A stretch of 64,000 nt of DNA, taken from contig JAEUSM010000016.1 of the NCBI GenBank assembly GCA_016788785.1, positions 62,001 through 126,000 on the forward strand, in the 5' to 3' direction. This DNA is from Candidatus Kapaibacterium sp. GTDB lineage: Bacteria; Bacteroidota; Ignavibacteria; Kapaibacteriales; JAEUSM01. The notes under the pieces were generated by a model that was not told where the DNA came from, searched no databases, and worked only from the letters and a program-made list of their open reading frames with translations. Of this stretch, positions 17,797 through 28,079 are shown in pieces. Position 1 is the stretch's first letter. The number at the start of each line of letters is the position of its first letter. Both the position numbers and the translations under genes were made by a program.

Positions 17797-19929
17797 TTAC
17801 CGAACGATGCTCATACCAACAGTTGAAACAGTATTGTTATGTTTCAAAGTGATTCTGTAGCTTCCAACAGGTAATGATGTTGTAGAAAACTGTACTGAAT
17901 GATCGCCTTCGGTAACGAATCTATTCATTACGTTCGCAACTTTTTCACCAGTCATCGAATACACTTCAATTGTAGCAACTCCTAAAGAAGTTACATTGAA
18001 ATTTAATGTAGCTTGGTTTGAAACAGGATTTGGAGTAAGAAGAACATTCAAAGAATTTCCTTTAGCCAAATTGTTGTTTTTATTGTTTTCTCTTACTGAA
18101 ACTGGACGCCCTAAACCAGGAGTAGATTCATTCAAATCATTGATACTCAATCCTGCCATATAAATTTTCGTTTCTTCAGGATTGATTTTGATTGTATTTT
18201 CCAATCCAGAGTTTGTGATGTAACTTCCTGGAGTTGCATCAGCACTATAACCATAAAATAATGTATTTTTTACTACATCATCGCAAAGAGTAGAGAACAA
18301 ACAATCAGAACCATCTGGAGTCAAGCTTACAGGAGCTGACCAAGCAAAATCACCAGCTTTTTTGTGTGTCATGTACAAATGACCAAACAATGCAGTAACT
18401 ACAGTATCTTCTTGAGGTGTAGTTAGACCTGAACGAATCAAAGTAACATCCTTTGTATCGCCATTTTTAACAGAAGTATACACCATATAGAGTGTATTAT
18501 CATTATCAATAGCCAAATTAGGGAATCGAGACATATTGTTAGATCCAACAGCACTTAACACAGTGTGTTGACCATCCCATTTTCCACCAGCTGGAGGTCC
18601 ACAACGATAGAGACTATAATCACCATTGGCAGCAGTATCACCTTCAATAGTGTAATAGAACCCTTCATTTTGGAAGAAATTAGGATCAGGTATATTTTCA
18701 ACAACATCCTCTGGACTGAAATTAAAAATTGTATCACCAAATCCTTGAACTCTTGCAAGTTCACCAGTAAGTGGGTCAATAGTTCTTCTTCCACGCAAAT
18801 ATGCAACTGTTGGGTTGAAGACAAAATGTCCACGACCATTTGCATCAAGTTGAACATCCATGTGGTAACCAGGTGTTATAAACGTATCAGAAATAACCCA
18901 TATATTACCTTCGGTAAACTCAATTGTTCCTTTTTGATGTAATCGAGTGTTATTACCAGAAAAAACTAAACCTGATTCTGTAAATGTTTGACCATTATCA
19001 TAAGATTTCAAATAAATCAAATCTGTAATACCATTTATGAATAATGCAATTACAATATTATCACGTGCATCAATGGCATAACAATCTGCACCAGCTGTTG
19101 CTTGTGTAAGAATTAACTCACTGAACGCTTGTTGTGCTGAATCAAAAACAACCCATTCAGAACCTTTGTTCGTTGATCGAGTGTACGTTAAATATCTACT
19201 TTTTGCTCCACCACCGAAATTAGCAGTGTAAGTTTGAATTGCATGGATATAATCTTTTGCACAAACATCGCCACGTGACCATAAAGCAGAAGTCATCGGA
19301 CCTTCGTTGACATCACGAGCTTGAAAAGCAGATGCTAAACCACTTGAAACATTGAAATTTAATGATTTTTCAGAGCGGTGCGTAAGAATAGCTGAATTTG
19401 CATCCTTCATTGCCATGATTGAAGGCCAACCAGTTCTTTGATTAGACTCAGAAGTTAAATTTTCAGAATTATTCTCAGAACCAATCAAAAAGGTTGGAGT
19501 TTGAGGATTATCTATTTCAAATAATTCATAAATAGTTCTTCTTGATGGATTACCCGTTGAAGGACCATTGACATCCTTTTCTCCCATCCAAACCATTTGC
19601 AAATAATCAACACCACCTTCAGGAGTATAGACAATTCTATCCTGAGAAGAGGCATTGGTTTGTAAATCATAATACGTAGTTCCCAATGAAACTCCAGGCA
19701 AGGTGTTTTTTACAGATTCTGATTTTTTTGATGGAACAATTGCTCCCATTAAACGATTTTGTAATGGCACCATCACCTCACCAGAGATTATATGCATCCC
19801 GTCAATATAATCAATTGCGTTGAGTTTTTTGTATGTATGATTTAACTGAAGTACCTGAGAAATTGTAGGTATAACACCTATGCAGAACAAAACAAAGACT
19901 AAAATTGCTTTTTTTGTTGAAAACACCAT
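17797..19929 (-). CDS. T9SS-secreted beta-propeller-like (sialidase-fold) protein
   Basis: 710 residues with a signal peptide (KKAILVFVLFCIGVIPTIS). The body contains Asp-box-like and propeller-like segments such as SYDNGQTFTESG and RFPNLAIDNDNTLYMVY, suggesting a sialidase-type fold, though no sialidase active site could be confirmed. The last ~85 residues form a type A sorting domain (TPNPVSNQATLNF, VEVYS-like, LPVGSYRITL). It is therefore exported by the type IX system and probably attached to the surface. It lies 33 bases after the anti-sigma gene, suggesting it is a product of the sigma operon. Confidence 0.85.
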   Translation of the reverse strand: MVFSTKKAILVFVLFCIGVIPTISQVLQLNHTYKKLNAIDYIDGMHIISGEVMVPLQNRLMGAIVPSKKSESVKNTLPGVSLGTTYYDLQTNASSQDRIVYTPEGGVDYLQMVWMGEKDVNGPSTGNPSRRTIYELFEIDNPQTPTFLIGSENNSENLTSESNQRTGWPSIMAMKDANSAILTHRSEKSLNFNVSSGLASAFQARDVNEGPMTSALWSRGDVCAKDYIHAIQTYTANFGGGAKSRYLTYTRSTNKGSEWVVFDSAQQAFSELILTQATAGADCYAIDARDNIVIALFINGITDLIYLKSYDNGQTFTESGLVFSGNNTRLHQKGTIEFTEGNIWVISDTFITPGYHMDVQLDANGRGHFVFNPTVAYLRGRRTIDPLTGELARVQGFGDTIFNFSPEDVVENIPDPNFFQNEGFYYTIEGDTAANGDYSLYRCGPPAGGKWDGQHTVLSAVGSNNMSRFPNLAIDNDNTLYMVYTSVKNGDTKDVTLIRSGLTTPQEDTVVTALFGHLYMTHKKAGDFAWSAPVSLTPDGSDCLFSTLCDDVVKNTLFYGYSADATPGSYITNSGLENTIKINPEETKIYMAGLSINDLNESTPGLGRPVSVRENNKNNNLAKGNSLNVLLTPNPVSNQATLNFNVTSLGVATIEVYSMTGEKVANVMNRFVTEGDHSVQFSTTSLPVGSYRITLKHNNTVSTVGMSIVR

Positions 19930-19962
19930 AGTTTTTCCTTTTAAATGTTAAAATTGTTTTTA

Positions 19963-21279
19963 TTAAAATTTGATTGTTATTCCAGTTTGGATTGACATCA
20001 TTGAAGATGCTCGGGTGTCTTGTTGTAATGCAGAACCTGCATTCCCTGTAAGAACTCTATATTCAGCTCCCCCAAATATAGATAGATTGTCATTTGGTTT
20101 TACTTCAACAATTGCTTTTGTATATGAAGTGATTCCAATATTTGTAACACCAACACCAACTCTAGAGTTGATTGCTAAAAAAGGTGTATCAAATAATTCT
20201 CTTTCAAAGAACACTGAACTTTGATAAATTTGAATGTTTTTTCTAAACTCTATATCTTCACAATAATATTTATTTGGATTATTAGGTTTAATTTTTGTAT
20301 TATCACCACGATTTTCAGGAGATTCATCATTACTGTTCGAAGCATTTTGTATACCAGAACCATAAACATTTTCATCATTTTGTGGTTTAGTAATAGCTCC
20401 ATATGCTAGACCAATAAATGATGTAGATCCAAATTCTATTCCAAATCGATTGTGATTATCTATACCATAATTTATTGCTAAATACTGAGAAATGATTGGA
20501 TTTGATCTGATTGATCCAAGGGTATTAGAATTTTGAAAACTTGCTGATACGGTAAACTCAAATTTTATAGGAACATTGTTCGATATAAAAGGAGTGAACG
20601 GCAACTTCGATGCATTAGAATTGAAAGCATCGTTAGTTTCCATAATTGGAAGAACTGATACTTTTTCATTATTTACAAATTCATTTTCATTTAACCAATT
20701 ATTTGTCTCCATTGAAGGTAGTATCGTCGATATGACTGGTTGATGTTCGTCAGAATTCTCTATATTCAATTGTAATTCGGAATTAAAGTTAGAATGTTGT
20801 TTTGAGCTTACAAAACTACTGTTTTCTATTCTAATAGTATTTTCAATTCGACTTTTATCAATAGTTTGAAAAGAGTTTTTTTCAATAGATGCAATCAAAG
20901 AATTTGGAGATTGAAAAGCAACATATTTTAAAAGAGGTGACGTTGCATTATTGGGAGAAATGAGAAAAAACAATGAAATGAGAATAGGTAATACAACATT
21001 AGAAGCTACAGCAATAAAGGATGATGTAGTCATTGGTGCATGAGCCGTTGATGCGATAGAAGCAACCATAGCAATTTTCAAAGTATCGAAAATTGCAGCA
21101 GAATCTTTTTCGTTCAACAATGGCTTTGTTGACTGTGAATATGCATGTTGAATATGAACGATATTATCAAATTGTGCACGCAAATAGGGACTCTCCTTCA
21201 TTAGCTGTTGCAGCTGAAGATCCTCTTTGGGCGTAATTTCACCATCAATATATCGTTGAACTAAGTATTCAAAATTCAT
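19963..21279 (-). CDS. Putative anti-sigma factor with outer-membrane-like C-terminal domain
   Basis: 438 residues. Residues ~1-60 (LVQRYIDGEITPKEDLQLQQ, then SPYLRAQFDNI) resemble anti-sigma N-termini, without a clear zinc motif. One membrane helix follows near residues 85-108 (NVVLPILISLFFLIS). A long Ser/Asn-rich linker leads to a C-terminal half with alternating hydrophobic strands and a final aromatic residue (TGITIKF), like small outer-membrane barrels. It overlaps the sigma gene by ATGA, so translation is coupled. I infer that it sequesters the sigma factor and senses the envelope. The topology is unusual and the barrel assignment is uncertain. Confidence 0.7.
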   Translation of the reverse strand: MNFEYLVQRYIDGEITPKEDLQLQQLMKESPYLRAQFDNIVHIQHAYSQSTKPLLNEKDSAAIFDTLKIAMVASIASTAHAPMTTSSFIAVASNVVLPILISLFFLISPNNATSPLLKYVAFQSPNSLIASIEKNSFQTIDKSRIENTIRIENSSFVSSKQHSNFNSELQLNIENSDEHQPVISTILPSMETNNWLNENEFVNNEKVSVLPIMETNDAFNSNASKLPFTPFISNNVPIKFEFTVSASFQNSNTLGSIRSNPIISQYLAINYGIDNHNRFGIEFGSTSFIGLAYGAITKPQNDENVYGSGIQNASNSNDESPENRGDNTKIKPNNPNKYYCEDIEFRKNIQIYQSSVFFERELFDTPFLAINSRVGVGVTNIGITSYTKAIVEVKPNDNLSIFGGAEYRVLTGNAGSALQQDTRASSMMSIQTGITIKF

Positions 21280-21848
21280 AAATACCGCAATTCCTCAGCA
21301 ATTGGTTCTAATATTTTACGCAATGAAAGTCTTGCTCTGTGAATTCTTACTTTCACTAACGACAAATCTATATCTAATAACACAGCAATTTCTTGGTAAC
21401 TATATCCATCATACTCTCGCAAAATTACTACTTCTCGCAACGATGGAGGTAATTGAAGTAAGGCGTTTTCCAAAACTTCTTTCAGCGAAAAGTCTTGTTC
21501 CTTACTGTACGGCGAAATTGTACAAATTTCATCATTATACTCTAAATAATCTTTTTTCTTCCGTATCAGATTCAAACATACTGTTCGAGTAATTCGGAAC
21601 AACCAAGCAGGGAAATGACTAACTGGAGCAGAAGTTCTATAGTCAATGACACGAAGAAAGACTTCCTGTACGGCATCTTTTGCTTCACTCTTATTACCCA
21701 TCATTCTTGCACAATATGAGTATACAGATTGTTGGAATTTTTTATAAATTCTTTCCAAAGCTGTCATATCTCCATTTTGAAATAAGAGAATGTCAGCTTG
21801 TAAGGCAGGGTCATCGTGAGAATGCCTTGGTGAATATTGAGTACTCAT
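21276..21848 (-). CDS. ECF-type RNA polymerase sigma factor
   Basis: 190 residues from the ATG at 21848, preceded by GAGGTG; a TTG 12 bases upstream overlaps that ribosome-binding site and is unlikely. Region 2 shows SEAKDAVQEVFLRVIDYR. Region 4 shows the helix-turn-helix YDGYSYQEIAVLLDIDLSLV with VRIHRARLSLRKIL. No region 3 is present, as expected for ECF factors. The overlapping next gene is the likely anti-sigma factor. The regulon is unknown, but the co-transcribed T9SS protein suggests surface or secretion functions. Confidence 0.93.
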   Translation of the reverse strand: MSTQYSPRHSHDDPALQADILLFQNGDMTALERIYKKFQQSVYSYCARMMGNKSEAKDAVQEVFLRVIDYRTSAPVSHFPAWLFRITRTVCLNLIRKKKDYLEYNDEICTISPYSKEQDFSLKEVLENALLQLPPSLREVVILREYDGYSYQEIAVLLDIDLSLVKVRIHRARLSLRKILEPIAEELRYL

Positions 21849-21979
21849 ATCACACCTCAAGACCTTTTGGGTTAATTAAAGATTACGATTATTTAATAGT
21901 ATATAGTTGCAAGTTACGAAAATTTTATGGATATATTACTATATTTCTCAACGAATAACTTTGTAAGAAATTTCACAAT

Positions 21980-22516
21980 TTACATTTGGCTTCTATATTC
22001 AGCAACATAGTCAACATAATTTTGAGCTGATTGATCAAATCGTTGTAATTCGTCCTCGCGTAATTCTCTAACTACTTTTGCTGGTACACCTGCAACTAAT
22101 GTTCCTGATGGTACAACAAATCTTTCTGGTACGACAGTTCCCGCAGCAACTAACGAATAGGATTCTACAACAGCTTGATCTAACACCTTCGCTCCCATCC
22201 CAATTAGGGTCAAATCTTTTATCGTACAACCATGTAACACCGCAGAGTGTCCAATTGTTACAGAATCCCCAATATTTAATGGATATTTTTTATGTGTTAC
22301 ATGCAACATTGATAAATCTTGAATATTTGTGCGTTTACCAATTCGAATATAGTGAACATCTCCTCTGATGACGCAATTGTACCAAATTGATGAATCTTCG
22401 CCAATCTCAACATCTCCCAATATTACTGCTCCAGAACATAAAAAAACACTTTCATGGATTTTGGGAGTCATTCCTTTATATGTTACAATTTGAGCATTAT
22501 TACCTGTTTCTATCAT
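21980..22516 (-). CDS. Gamma-carbonic anhydrase family protein
   Basis: 178 residues of left-handed beta-helix hexapeptide repeats (VILGDVEIGEDSSIWYNCVI, then RGDV). The zinc-binding His pattern is visible in MLHVT and IGHSAVLHGC. Members act as trimers; many bind zinc and catalyse CO2 hydration, while others have no proven activity. It is the last gene of a minus-strand cluster after the lipoprotein and CCA-adding enzyme genes. It ends before the sigma-factor promoter region. Confidence 0.92.
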   Translation of the reverse strand: MIETGNNAQIVTYKGMTPKIHESVFLCSGAVILGDVEIGEDSSIWYNCVIRGDVHYIRIGKRTNIQDLSMLHVTHKKYPLNIGDSVTIGHSAVLHGCTIKDLTLIGMGAKVLDQAVVESYSLVAAGTVVPERFVVPSGTLVAGVPAKVVRELREDELQRFDQSAQNYVDYVAEYRSQM

Positions 22517-22555
22517 TGCATTCCTTTAAAATTTGTATCTAAAATATTATAACAA

Positions 22556-23764
22556 TTATTTTCTTGTTCTCAGTAAACGTAACGTTTTTTGAGTACCAAA
22601 AACTACTTCTCCATTAGGAGTAATTCCAAGTTTTAAATGAGCGATAATGTCTTGTTGCAGCAAAAGGCTTCCTCTAAATTGTCCTGAATTGTGCAGAAAG
22701 TACAAACCACTATTGAATTGCGTACTACCCATAAACACCATATCATTTTGACTTACAAAAACTGGTGAAATTATTCTATGATCAAAAAACTTTTTCCACT
22801 CAACAACTCCATTCTCATTCATTGAAAGCACACAACTACGGTATTCTGCAACTCCTGGTTCATATAAAGACACAATTATTTTCCCAGAATCAGAGATACT
22901 AATAGATTTTGGATACATTGTGAGTGAAGTATTCTCCCATATTACTGTGGAATTAAATGCTATACGTTTACAAACAGTATTCCCAAATTCTTTTCCAATA
23001 AGTAACAAAGATTCCTTAAATAACATTGGAGAATGAACAACTTCAAAGCTTTTCGGTAAAGCTATTCTATGTAAAACGGTATTATTTGCCAGAGATCGTA
23101 ATTCAATATTAGTTAGAGAGATTTCATCGTATGGAGAATTAAAACAAACAAGTATATCATTTTCTGTAAAAGCCGGAAAAGGAGTTCGAATGGAAGTATC
23201 TCTAAATTCCCAGATTTTTTTTCCATCAAAGGAAAAATACCTTTTATATCCTCTATTATTTTGTATTACAACCCCTTTTTCCGTAGCTAATAATCCGTGA
23301 AAATATTCAAATCTATTCGGAGTGTATAACGGTAATTCAAAGCGAAATATTCCATCCTTTGTTAGTGAAAGCAGACTATTTTGGGACGTTAGTGCATAGA
23401 TATTTCCCATTGGATCTACAGCCATGGTTGCAACAACAAACCCTGAATCTTTTAGTTGGTACTGCCAATCAACTGTTGCAAAAGTTGTTTGCAAAATTTT
23501 GCCAGTTTTCGTTGAGATAATCGTTTTAGAAGATGATATCGGCAAAGGATTTCCTAAGAAACCTTCAGTTGAATCTTCAGAAAATCCAGAGATTTGTTCA
23601 ATAGCAAAACCACCATTCACAAAGGTAGATATCGAAGAGAAAAAATTCGAGCCATTTGGGTTACCAATTGAATTTATACTACCATTTGGGAAATTTACTT
23701 CTCGTTGACATGCACTTACTAGCACAAGTACCAATATCATCAAACCAAAGATTCTGCTAACCAT
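22556..23764 (-). CDS. Lipoprotein with repeat propeller-like body
   Basis: 402 residues. The N-terminus (IFGLMILVLVLVSACQ) is a lipoprotein signal with the lipid Cys in VSAC. The body has repeated beta-rich units (DPMGNIYALTSQNSLLSLTK, SISDSGKIIVSLYEPG, GITPNGEVVFGTQK) like PQQ/WD-type propellers. It probably sits on an envelope membrane as a binding or scaffold protein. Its start overlaps the upstream gene by 25 bases, so they are co-transcribed. The function is unknown. Confidence 0.75.
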   Translation of the reverse strand: MVSRIFGLMILVLVLVSACQREVNFPNGSINSIGNPNGSNFFSSISTFVNGGFAIEQISGFSEDSTEGFLGNPLPISSSKTIISTKTGKILQTTFATVDWQYQLKDSGFVVATMAVDPMGNIYALTSQNSLLSLTKDGIFRFELPLYTPNRFEYFHGLLATEKGVVIQNNRGYKRYFSFDGKKIWEFRDTSIRTPFPAFTENDILVCFNSPYDEISLTNIELRSLANNTVLHRIALPKSFEVVHSPMLFKESLLLIGKEFGNTVCKRIAFNSTVIWENTSLTMYPKSISISDSGKIIVSLYEPGVAEYRSCVLSMNENGVVEWKKFFDHRIISPVFVSQNDMVFMGSTQFNSGLYFLHNSGQFRGSLLLQQDIIAHLKLGITPNGEVVFGTQKTLRLLRTRK

Positions 23765-25152
23765 ACTTCTTTATTTTTGTGTAAAAATTCTAAAGCTTCA
23801 TTGTAATCATTTGCAATGATTCCATCAAGGATTGCTTCTTCGATATTCTTTTTGATATAACCAACCGTTTTTGAAGGTGTCAAATTGCAAATGTTCATTA
23901 TTTCTTCACCACGAACTGGAGATTGGAATGCTTTTAATTGATCTCGTTCTTGAACTTCCAAGACTTTCTTTGCAACAATATCATAATTTTGCAAATATTT
24001 TTCCACCTTTTTTTGATTTTTCGAGGTAATATCTGCTCTACATAATTTGAACAAATCCTCCAAAGCCTCACCTGCCGTTGCAGCTAATCTTCGAATAGCA
24101 GAATCTGTTACCTCTTCATCAACTAACGCCATTGGACGCTGATGTAAACGTATAAGCATTTCTACATATGGCAAATGTTCCAAAGGAAACTTCATTCTGC
24201 GAAAAATCTTCGATTGCATTCTTGCACCAATTTCCTCATGACCATGAAATGACCAACCTACTCCCTCAATAAACTTCTTTGTACGTGGTTTGGCAATATC
24301 ATGCATCAAGGTAGCATAACGCAACCACAAATTTTCACTCGTCAACGCCAAATTGTCCAAAACTTCTAATGTATGCCAAAAAACATCTTTGTGTTTATAT
24401 CCAACTCCATTGATTTGCACCAAATCGACTCCATTGAGAGCATAGACTTCAGGAAATATAATTTCCAATATCCCAGTATGAAACAACAACCCAAGTGCAA
24501 TTGATGGTTTTGGACTTGACAACATTTTCAAAAATTCTGAACTAATTCGTTCTTGTGAAATTATCGTTAATCTATGTTTGTATCGCGATAACGCTTCATA
24601 TGTTATTGGCTCAATAGTACACTGCAACTGAGATGCAAATCGAATACATCGTAATATTCTTAGGGGATCATCATCAAAAGTTATATCAGGATCTTTTGGT
24701 GTTCGAATAATTTTTTCTTCCAAATCCTTTTTACCTTTAGTCAAATCAATGAGTTCACCAAAAGATTGTGAGTTTAGTGAAACAGCCAATGCATTGAGTG
24801 TAAAATCACGACGAAAAATATCATCCTCAAATGTTCCCTCTGTAACAACTGGATTGCGACTTGTTTCATCGTAGGTCTCTTTTCTGGTTCCAACAAATTC
24901 CAACAAATACCCATTATAATGTATCATCGCCGTTCGAAATCTGGGGAAAGTATTTGCTGTTACGCCAATGGAAGCGGCAAATTGTTCTGCAAATTCAACT
25001 GCATCTCCACCAACAGTGAAGTCAATATCATAAACAACCCTGTCAATGAGTAAATCTCGAACAAACCCACCAACAACCCATATAGGAACACCAATTTGGT
25101 CAGCAAAAGAACCAATTTTACGAAAAAGAGGGATTTGCAAATCAACAATCAT
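23740..25152 (-). CDS. cca: CCA-adding tRNA nucleotidyltransferase / poly(A) polymerase family with HD domain
   Basis: About 470 residues. I start at the Met at 25152 because the 27 residues before it (from 25233) are aromatic-rich and not family-like. The nucleotidyltransferase core shows VGGFVRDLL and the catalytic YDIDF pair, then RDFTLNALAV and LRILRCIRFAS. The C-terminal HD domain shows LMHDIAKPRTK and HGHEEIGARM. It adds or repairs CCA at tRNA 3' ends, although poly(A) polymerase members look alike. It is divergent from rplM. Confidence 0.88.
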   Translation of the reverse strand: MIVDLQIPLFRKIGSFADQIGVPIWVVGGFVRDLLIDRVVYDIDFTVGGDAVEFAEQFAASIGVTANTFPRFRTAMIHYNGYLLEFVGTRKETYDETSRNPVVTEGTFEDDIFRRDFTLNALAVSLNSQSFGELIDLTKGKKDLEEKIIRTPKDPDITFDDDPLRILRCIRFASQLQCTIEPITYEALSRYKHRLTIISQERISSEFLKMLSSPKPSIALGLLFHTGILEIIFPEVYALNGVDLVQINGVGYKHKDVFWHTLEVLDNLALTSENLWLRYATLMHDIAKPRTKKFIEGVGWSFHGHEEIGARMQSKIFRRMKFPLEHLPYVEMLIRLHQRPMALVDEEVTDSAIRRLAATAGEALEDLFKLCRADITSKNQKKVEKYLQNYDIVAKKVLEVQERDQLKAFQSPVRGEEIMNICNLTPSKTVGYIKKNIEEAILDGIIANDYNEALEFLHKNKEVWLAESLV

Positions 25153-25238
25153 GTGCAGTAAAAATATCTTATAAACGGAAAAACGGTATACAAAAGTACG
25201 GAAATTAAACCGTATAGCATAGAAAAAGTTCATAATAG

Positions 25239-25269
25239 TTGGCAGTTTGCAAAGAATTGCTTATATTTG
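25239..25269 (+). promoter_or_regulatory. Promoter candidate for rplM-rpsI
   Basis: TTGGCA at 25239-25244 and TATATTTG at 25262-25269 match the Bacteroidota TTG/TAnnTTTG promoter, with a 17-base gap, about 50 bases before the rplM start. Confidence 0.65.
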
Positions 25270-25320
25270 TAGTCTTTACGAAAATTTCATTTTCTAAACA
25301 TAACCTTAAGAAAGGCACCT

Positions 25321-25767
25321 GTGAAACCATCAACAAAAATCACGCGTTCAATACGCGATGAAGAAGTACCAAGAGCATGGTTAGTAGTTGACGCTGAAGG
25401 ACAAACGTTAGGAAGACTTGCAACACAAGTAGCAACACTTATCCGTGGCAAACACAAAGCATTGTACACACCCCATGTAGATTGCGGAGATTTTGTTATC
25501 GTATTGAATGCTGACAAGATTCAATTGACTGGTAAGAGAACCGAAATGAAGCAATATTTCCATTACACTGGGTATCCAGGTGGTGGTAGAATCCAAACGT
25601 TTACTGACCTCGTTAAACGCAAACCCGAATTTGTCATCGAACACGCTGTTAAAGGGATGCTCCCAAAAACTCGTCTTGGCAAAGCTATGGTCAAAAAACT
25701 AAAAGTGTACCGTGGAGATACACACCCGCATGAAGCACAATCTCCTCAACAATTTAATTTACTGTAA
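25321..25767 (+). CDS. rplM: 50S ribosomal protein L13
   Basis: 148 residues with a GTG start preceded by AAAGG. The family signature is clear: WLVVDAEGQTLGRLATQVA, RGKHK, then GDFVIVLNADKIQLTGKR and VKGMLPKTRLGKAM. It is a large-subunit assembly protein. rpsI follows after 22 bases, the common rplM-rpsI operon. Confidence 0.98.
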   Translation: MKPSTKITRSIRDEEVPRAWLVVDAEGQTLGRLATQVATLIRGKHKALYTPHVDCGDFVIVLNADKIQLTGKRTEMKQYFHYTGYPGGGRIQTFTDLVKRKPEFVIEHAVKGMLPKTRLGKAMVKKLKVYRGDTHPHEAQSPQQFNLL

Positions 25768-25789
25768 TTTTTAACAAATTTCAATCCCA

Positions 25790-26173
25790 ATGGCAAATAC
25801 TGGAACAGGAAGACGTAAAACTGCTGTTGCACAAGTTCGTTTAACTCAAGGGACAGGTAAAGTGCTTATTAATAAAAGAACACTTGAAGAATACTTCCCA
25901 GTTGAAACAACACGCAATGATGCTTTTTTACCGTTTACAGTTACGAACACTATGGGTCAATTCGACGTTTTTATCACCGTCAAAGGTGGTGGAAAAACTG
26001 GTCAAGGTGGTGCTGTAAAATTAGGCATCGCTCGTGCATTAGTTGAATATAACGAAGAATTCCGTACTGTGTTACGAAAGTTTGATTCCCTTACTCGTGA
26101 TCCAAGAATGGTTGAGCGTAAAAAATACGGCTTGAAAAAAGCTCGTAAACGCTTCCAATTCTCAAAACGTTAA
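25790..26173 (+). CDS. rpsI: 30S ribosomal protein S9
   Basis: 127 residues. The N-terminal GTGRRKTAVAQVRL and C-terminal RDPRMVERKKYGLKKARK with the ending RFQFSKR are diagnostic. The basic tail reaches the P-site tRNA in ribosomes. It is co-transcribed with rplM. A hairpin lies 17 bases after the stop. Confidence 0.98.
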   Translation: MANTGTGRRKTAVAQVRLTQGTGKVLINKRTLEEYFPVETTRNDAFLPFTVTNTMGQFDVFITVKGGGKTGQGGAVKLGIARALVEYNEEFRTVLRKFDSLTRDPRMVERKKYGLKKARKRFQFSKR

Positions 26174-26190
26174 TCGGAATTTCGGACTTT

Positions 26191-26220
26191 CACCCCAATT
26201 CCCTTTTTCGAATTGGGGTG
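26191..26220 (+). terminator. Hairpin after rpsI (atypical terminator)
   Basis: CACCCCAATT pairs perfectly with AATTGGGGTG around a ten-base T-rich loop, but no T run follows. It may be a processing or weak termination site. Confidence 0.5.
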
Positions 26221-26334
26221 GCTTACAAAATAATCATGTATACGAATTCTTTTGTGTGTGGCTTTTTGAATTGCAAAAGGTTAGCGAAAGTGAGAAGTAT
26301 ACAGTAGTTTAATAACACAAACATTACATTTACA

Positions 26335-27153
26335 ATGAAAAATTACGTTGAAATTGAAGGGTTGCTCGAATCCGGTGCTCACTTTGGTCACCTAACTCGT
26401 CGCTGGAACCCAAAAATGAATCCGTTTATCTTTACTGAAAGAAGCGGTATTCACATTATCGACCTTCGTAAAACTCAAGCGTTAGTCAATGTTGCTCGTG
26501 AAGCAGCTTATGAGTTCTCCTCTGAAGGAAAATCGATTCTATTTGTTGGTACTAAAAGCCAAGCTAAAGAAATTGTCAAAATTCAAGCTCTTCGTTGCAA
26601 CACACACTATGTTGCAGACCGTTGGCTTGGAGGAATGTTAACAAACTTCCCAACCATCCGTAAATCTATCAAAAGACTCACTACTATCGACAAAATGCAG
26701 GTCGACGGTACTTTTGAAAAAGTAACTAAAAAAGAACGTTTGATGTTATCTCGTGAAAGAGAAAAACTTCGTCGTGTATTCGGTGGTATCGAAGAAATGC
26801 GTCGTTTACCGTCAGTACTTTTTGTTATTGATATTAAAAAAGAACACATTGCAATCAACGAAGCTCGTTCATTGGGTATACCTGTTATCGGTATCGTTGA
26901 CACAAATTGCGACCCTACATTAGTAGATTATCCAATTCCGGCAAATGATGATTCTATCAAATCAATTGAGTTAATCACTTCTATCATTGCTGATGCAGTA
27001 TTAGAAGGTAACGAAATTGCTAAAACTCGCCAACTTGACATCCCACCTGCTGATAAAGATGCAGAAGAAACAGATCGTCAACCGAAGCGTAAATTCCGTG
27101 AACGTCGCCCAGGTGGTGGAAATAATCCTCGCCAAGGTCAAGACAACGGTTAA
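26335..27153 (+). CDS. rpsB: 30S ribosomal protein S2
   Basis: 272 residues. Signatures are [19 protein letters not shown], then [26 protein letters not shown] and [14 protein letters not shown]. The C-terminus has a charged Arg/Gly-rich extension of about 35 residues ([11 protein letters not shown]), common in this lineage but variable. It is followed by tsf at about 50 bases, the usual rpsB-tsf operon. Confidence 0.98.
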   Translation: MKNYVEIEGLLESGAHFGHLTRRWNPKMNPFIFTERSGIHIIDLRKTQALVNVAREAAYEFSSEGKSILFVGTKSQAKEIVKIQALRCNTHYVADRWLGGMLTNFPTIRKSIKRLTTIDKMQVDGTFEKVTKKERLMLSREREKLRRVFGGIEEMRRLPSVLFVIDIKKEHIAINEARSLGIPVIGIVDTNCDPTLVDYPIPANDDSIKSIELITSIIADAVLEGNEIAKTRQLDIPPADKDAEETDRQPKRKFRERRPGGGNNPRQGQDNG

Positions 27154-27204
27154 TTCTAACTACGATATTTTATATAACCCTTAAATAGAAATTTGGATAT
27201 TACT

Positions 27205-28068
27205 ATGGCTACAATAACGCCACAAATGGTAAAAGACTTACGTGAACGCACCGGTGCAGGTATGGCTGAGTGCAAAAAAGCATTAGAACACTCTGAAGGT
27301 TCTATGGAAGGTGCTATCGAATTTTTAAGAAAACGTGGTGCTGCTTCTGCTGAAAAACGTGCTGACAGAAATGCAAACGAAGGTATGGTTGTTGCTCTTT
27401 CTTCTTCTGATTTGAAAGAAGCTGCAATCGTTGAAGTAAATTGTGAAACTGACTTTGTTGCTCGTAACGAAGAGTTTGTACAGTTTGTTGACTCAATTGC
27501 TTCTACAGTATTAAGCTCTAAAGCTGCTGATGAAAACCAAGTTTGGAATTCTTCCGTTGGTGAGAAAACTTTAGGAAATCTTCGTGATGAAATCCTTGCG
27601 AAATTTTCTGAAAAAATCGAACTTCGTCGTTTTTCAGTTGTTTCTCAACCTTCTGGTTATGTAGCTTCTTACATCCACCCTGGTAACAAACTTGCTGTGT
27701 TAGTTGAATTCAATCAACCGCTTTCTGATGCAGGGAAAGTACTTGCTCGTGATATCGCTATGCAAATTGCTGCTATGCGTCCTATCGCTGTTAGCAGAGA
27801 AGGTGTTGATACTGCTGTGTTGGAAAAAGAAATTGAAATTTACAAAGACAAAGCCTTAGCAGAAGGAAAAAAACCTGAAATCGCTGAGAAAATTGCTCAA
27901 GGTCAATTGAACAAATTTTACCAAGAAAATTGTTTATTAGAACAAGCTTTTGTAAAAGATTCAAAAATGACAGTCAATGATGTTGTTGCTCAAATTGGAA
28001 AAGAATCTGGCAACGATGTTACAATTACAGCGTTCAAACGCTTTGCATTAGGCGAGTCGCTTTCCTAA
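27205..28068 (+). CDS. tsf: Translation elongation factor Ts
   Basis: 287 residues from the ATG at 27205; a TTG 12 bases earlier is less likely, since the family begins with the UBA-like segment [19 protein letters not shown]. The [10 protein letters not shown] motif that contacts EF-Tu is present. It recycles EF-Tu-GDP to EF-Tu-GTP. A strong terminator follows immediately, ending the rpsB-tsf unit. Confidence 0.98.
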   Translation: MATITPQMVKDLRERTGAGMAECKKALEHSEGSMEGAIEFLRKRGAASAEKRADRNANEGMVVALSSSDLKEAAIVEVNCETDFVARNEEFVQFVDSIASTVLSSKAADENQVWNSSVGEKTLGNLRDEILAKFSEKIELRRFSVVSQPSGYVASYIHPGNKLAVLVEFNQPLSDAGKVLARDIAMQIAAMRPIAVSREGVDTAVLEKEIEIYKDKALAEGKKPEIAEKIAQGQLNKFYQENCLLEQAFVKDSKMTVNDVVAQIGKESGNDVTITAFKRFALGESLS

Positions 28069-28079
28069 TTGTTTTTTTT

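Noticed and set aside
25153-25233. N-terminal 27-residue extension of the CCA-adding enzyme
   Set aside because: The residues are aromatic-rich, run into the rplM promoter region and precede a normal family start.
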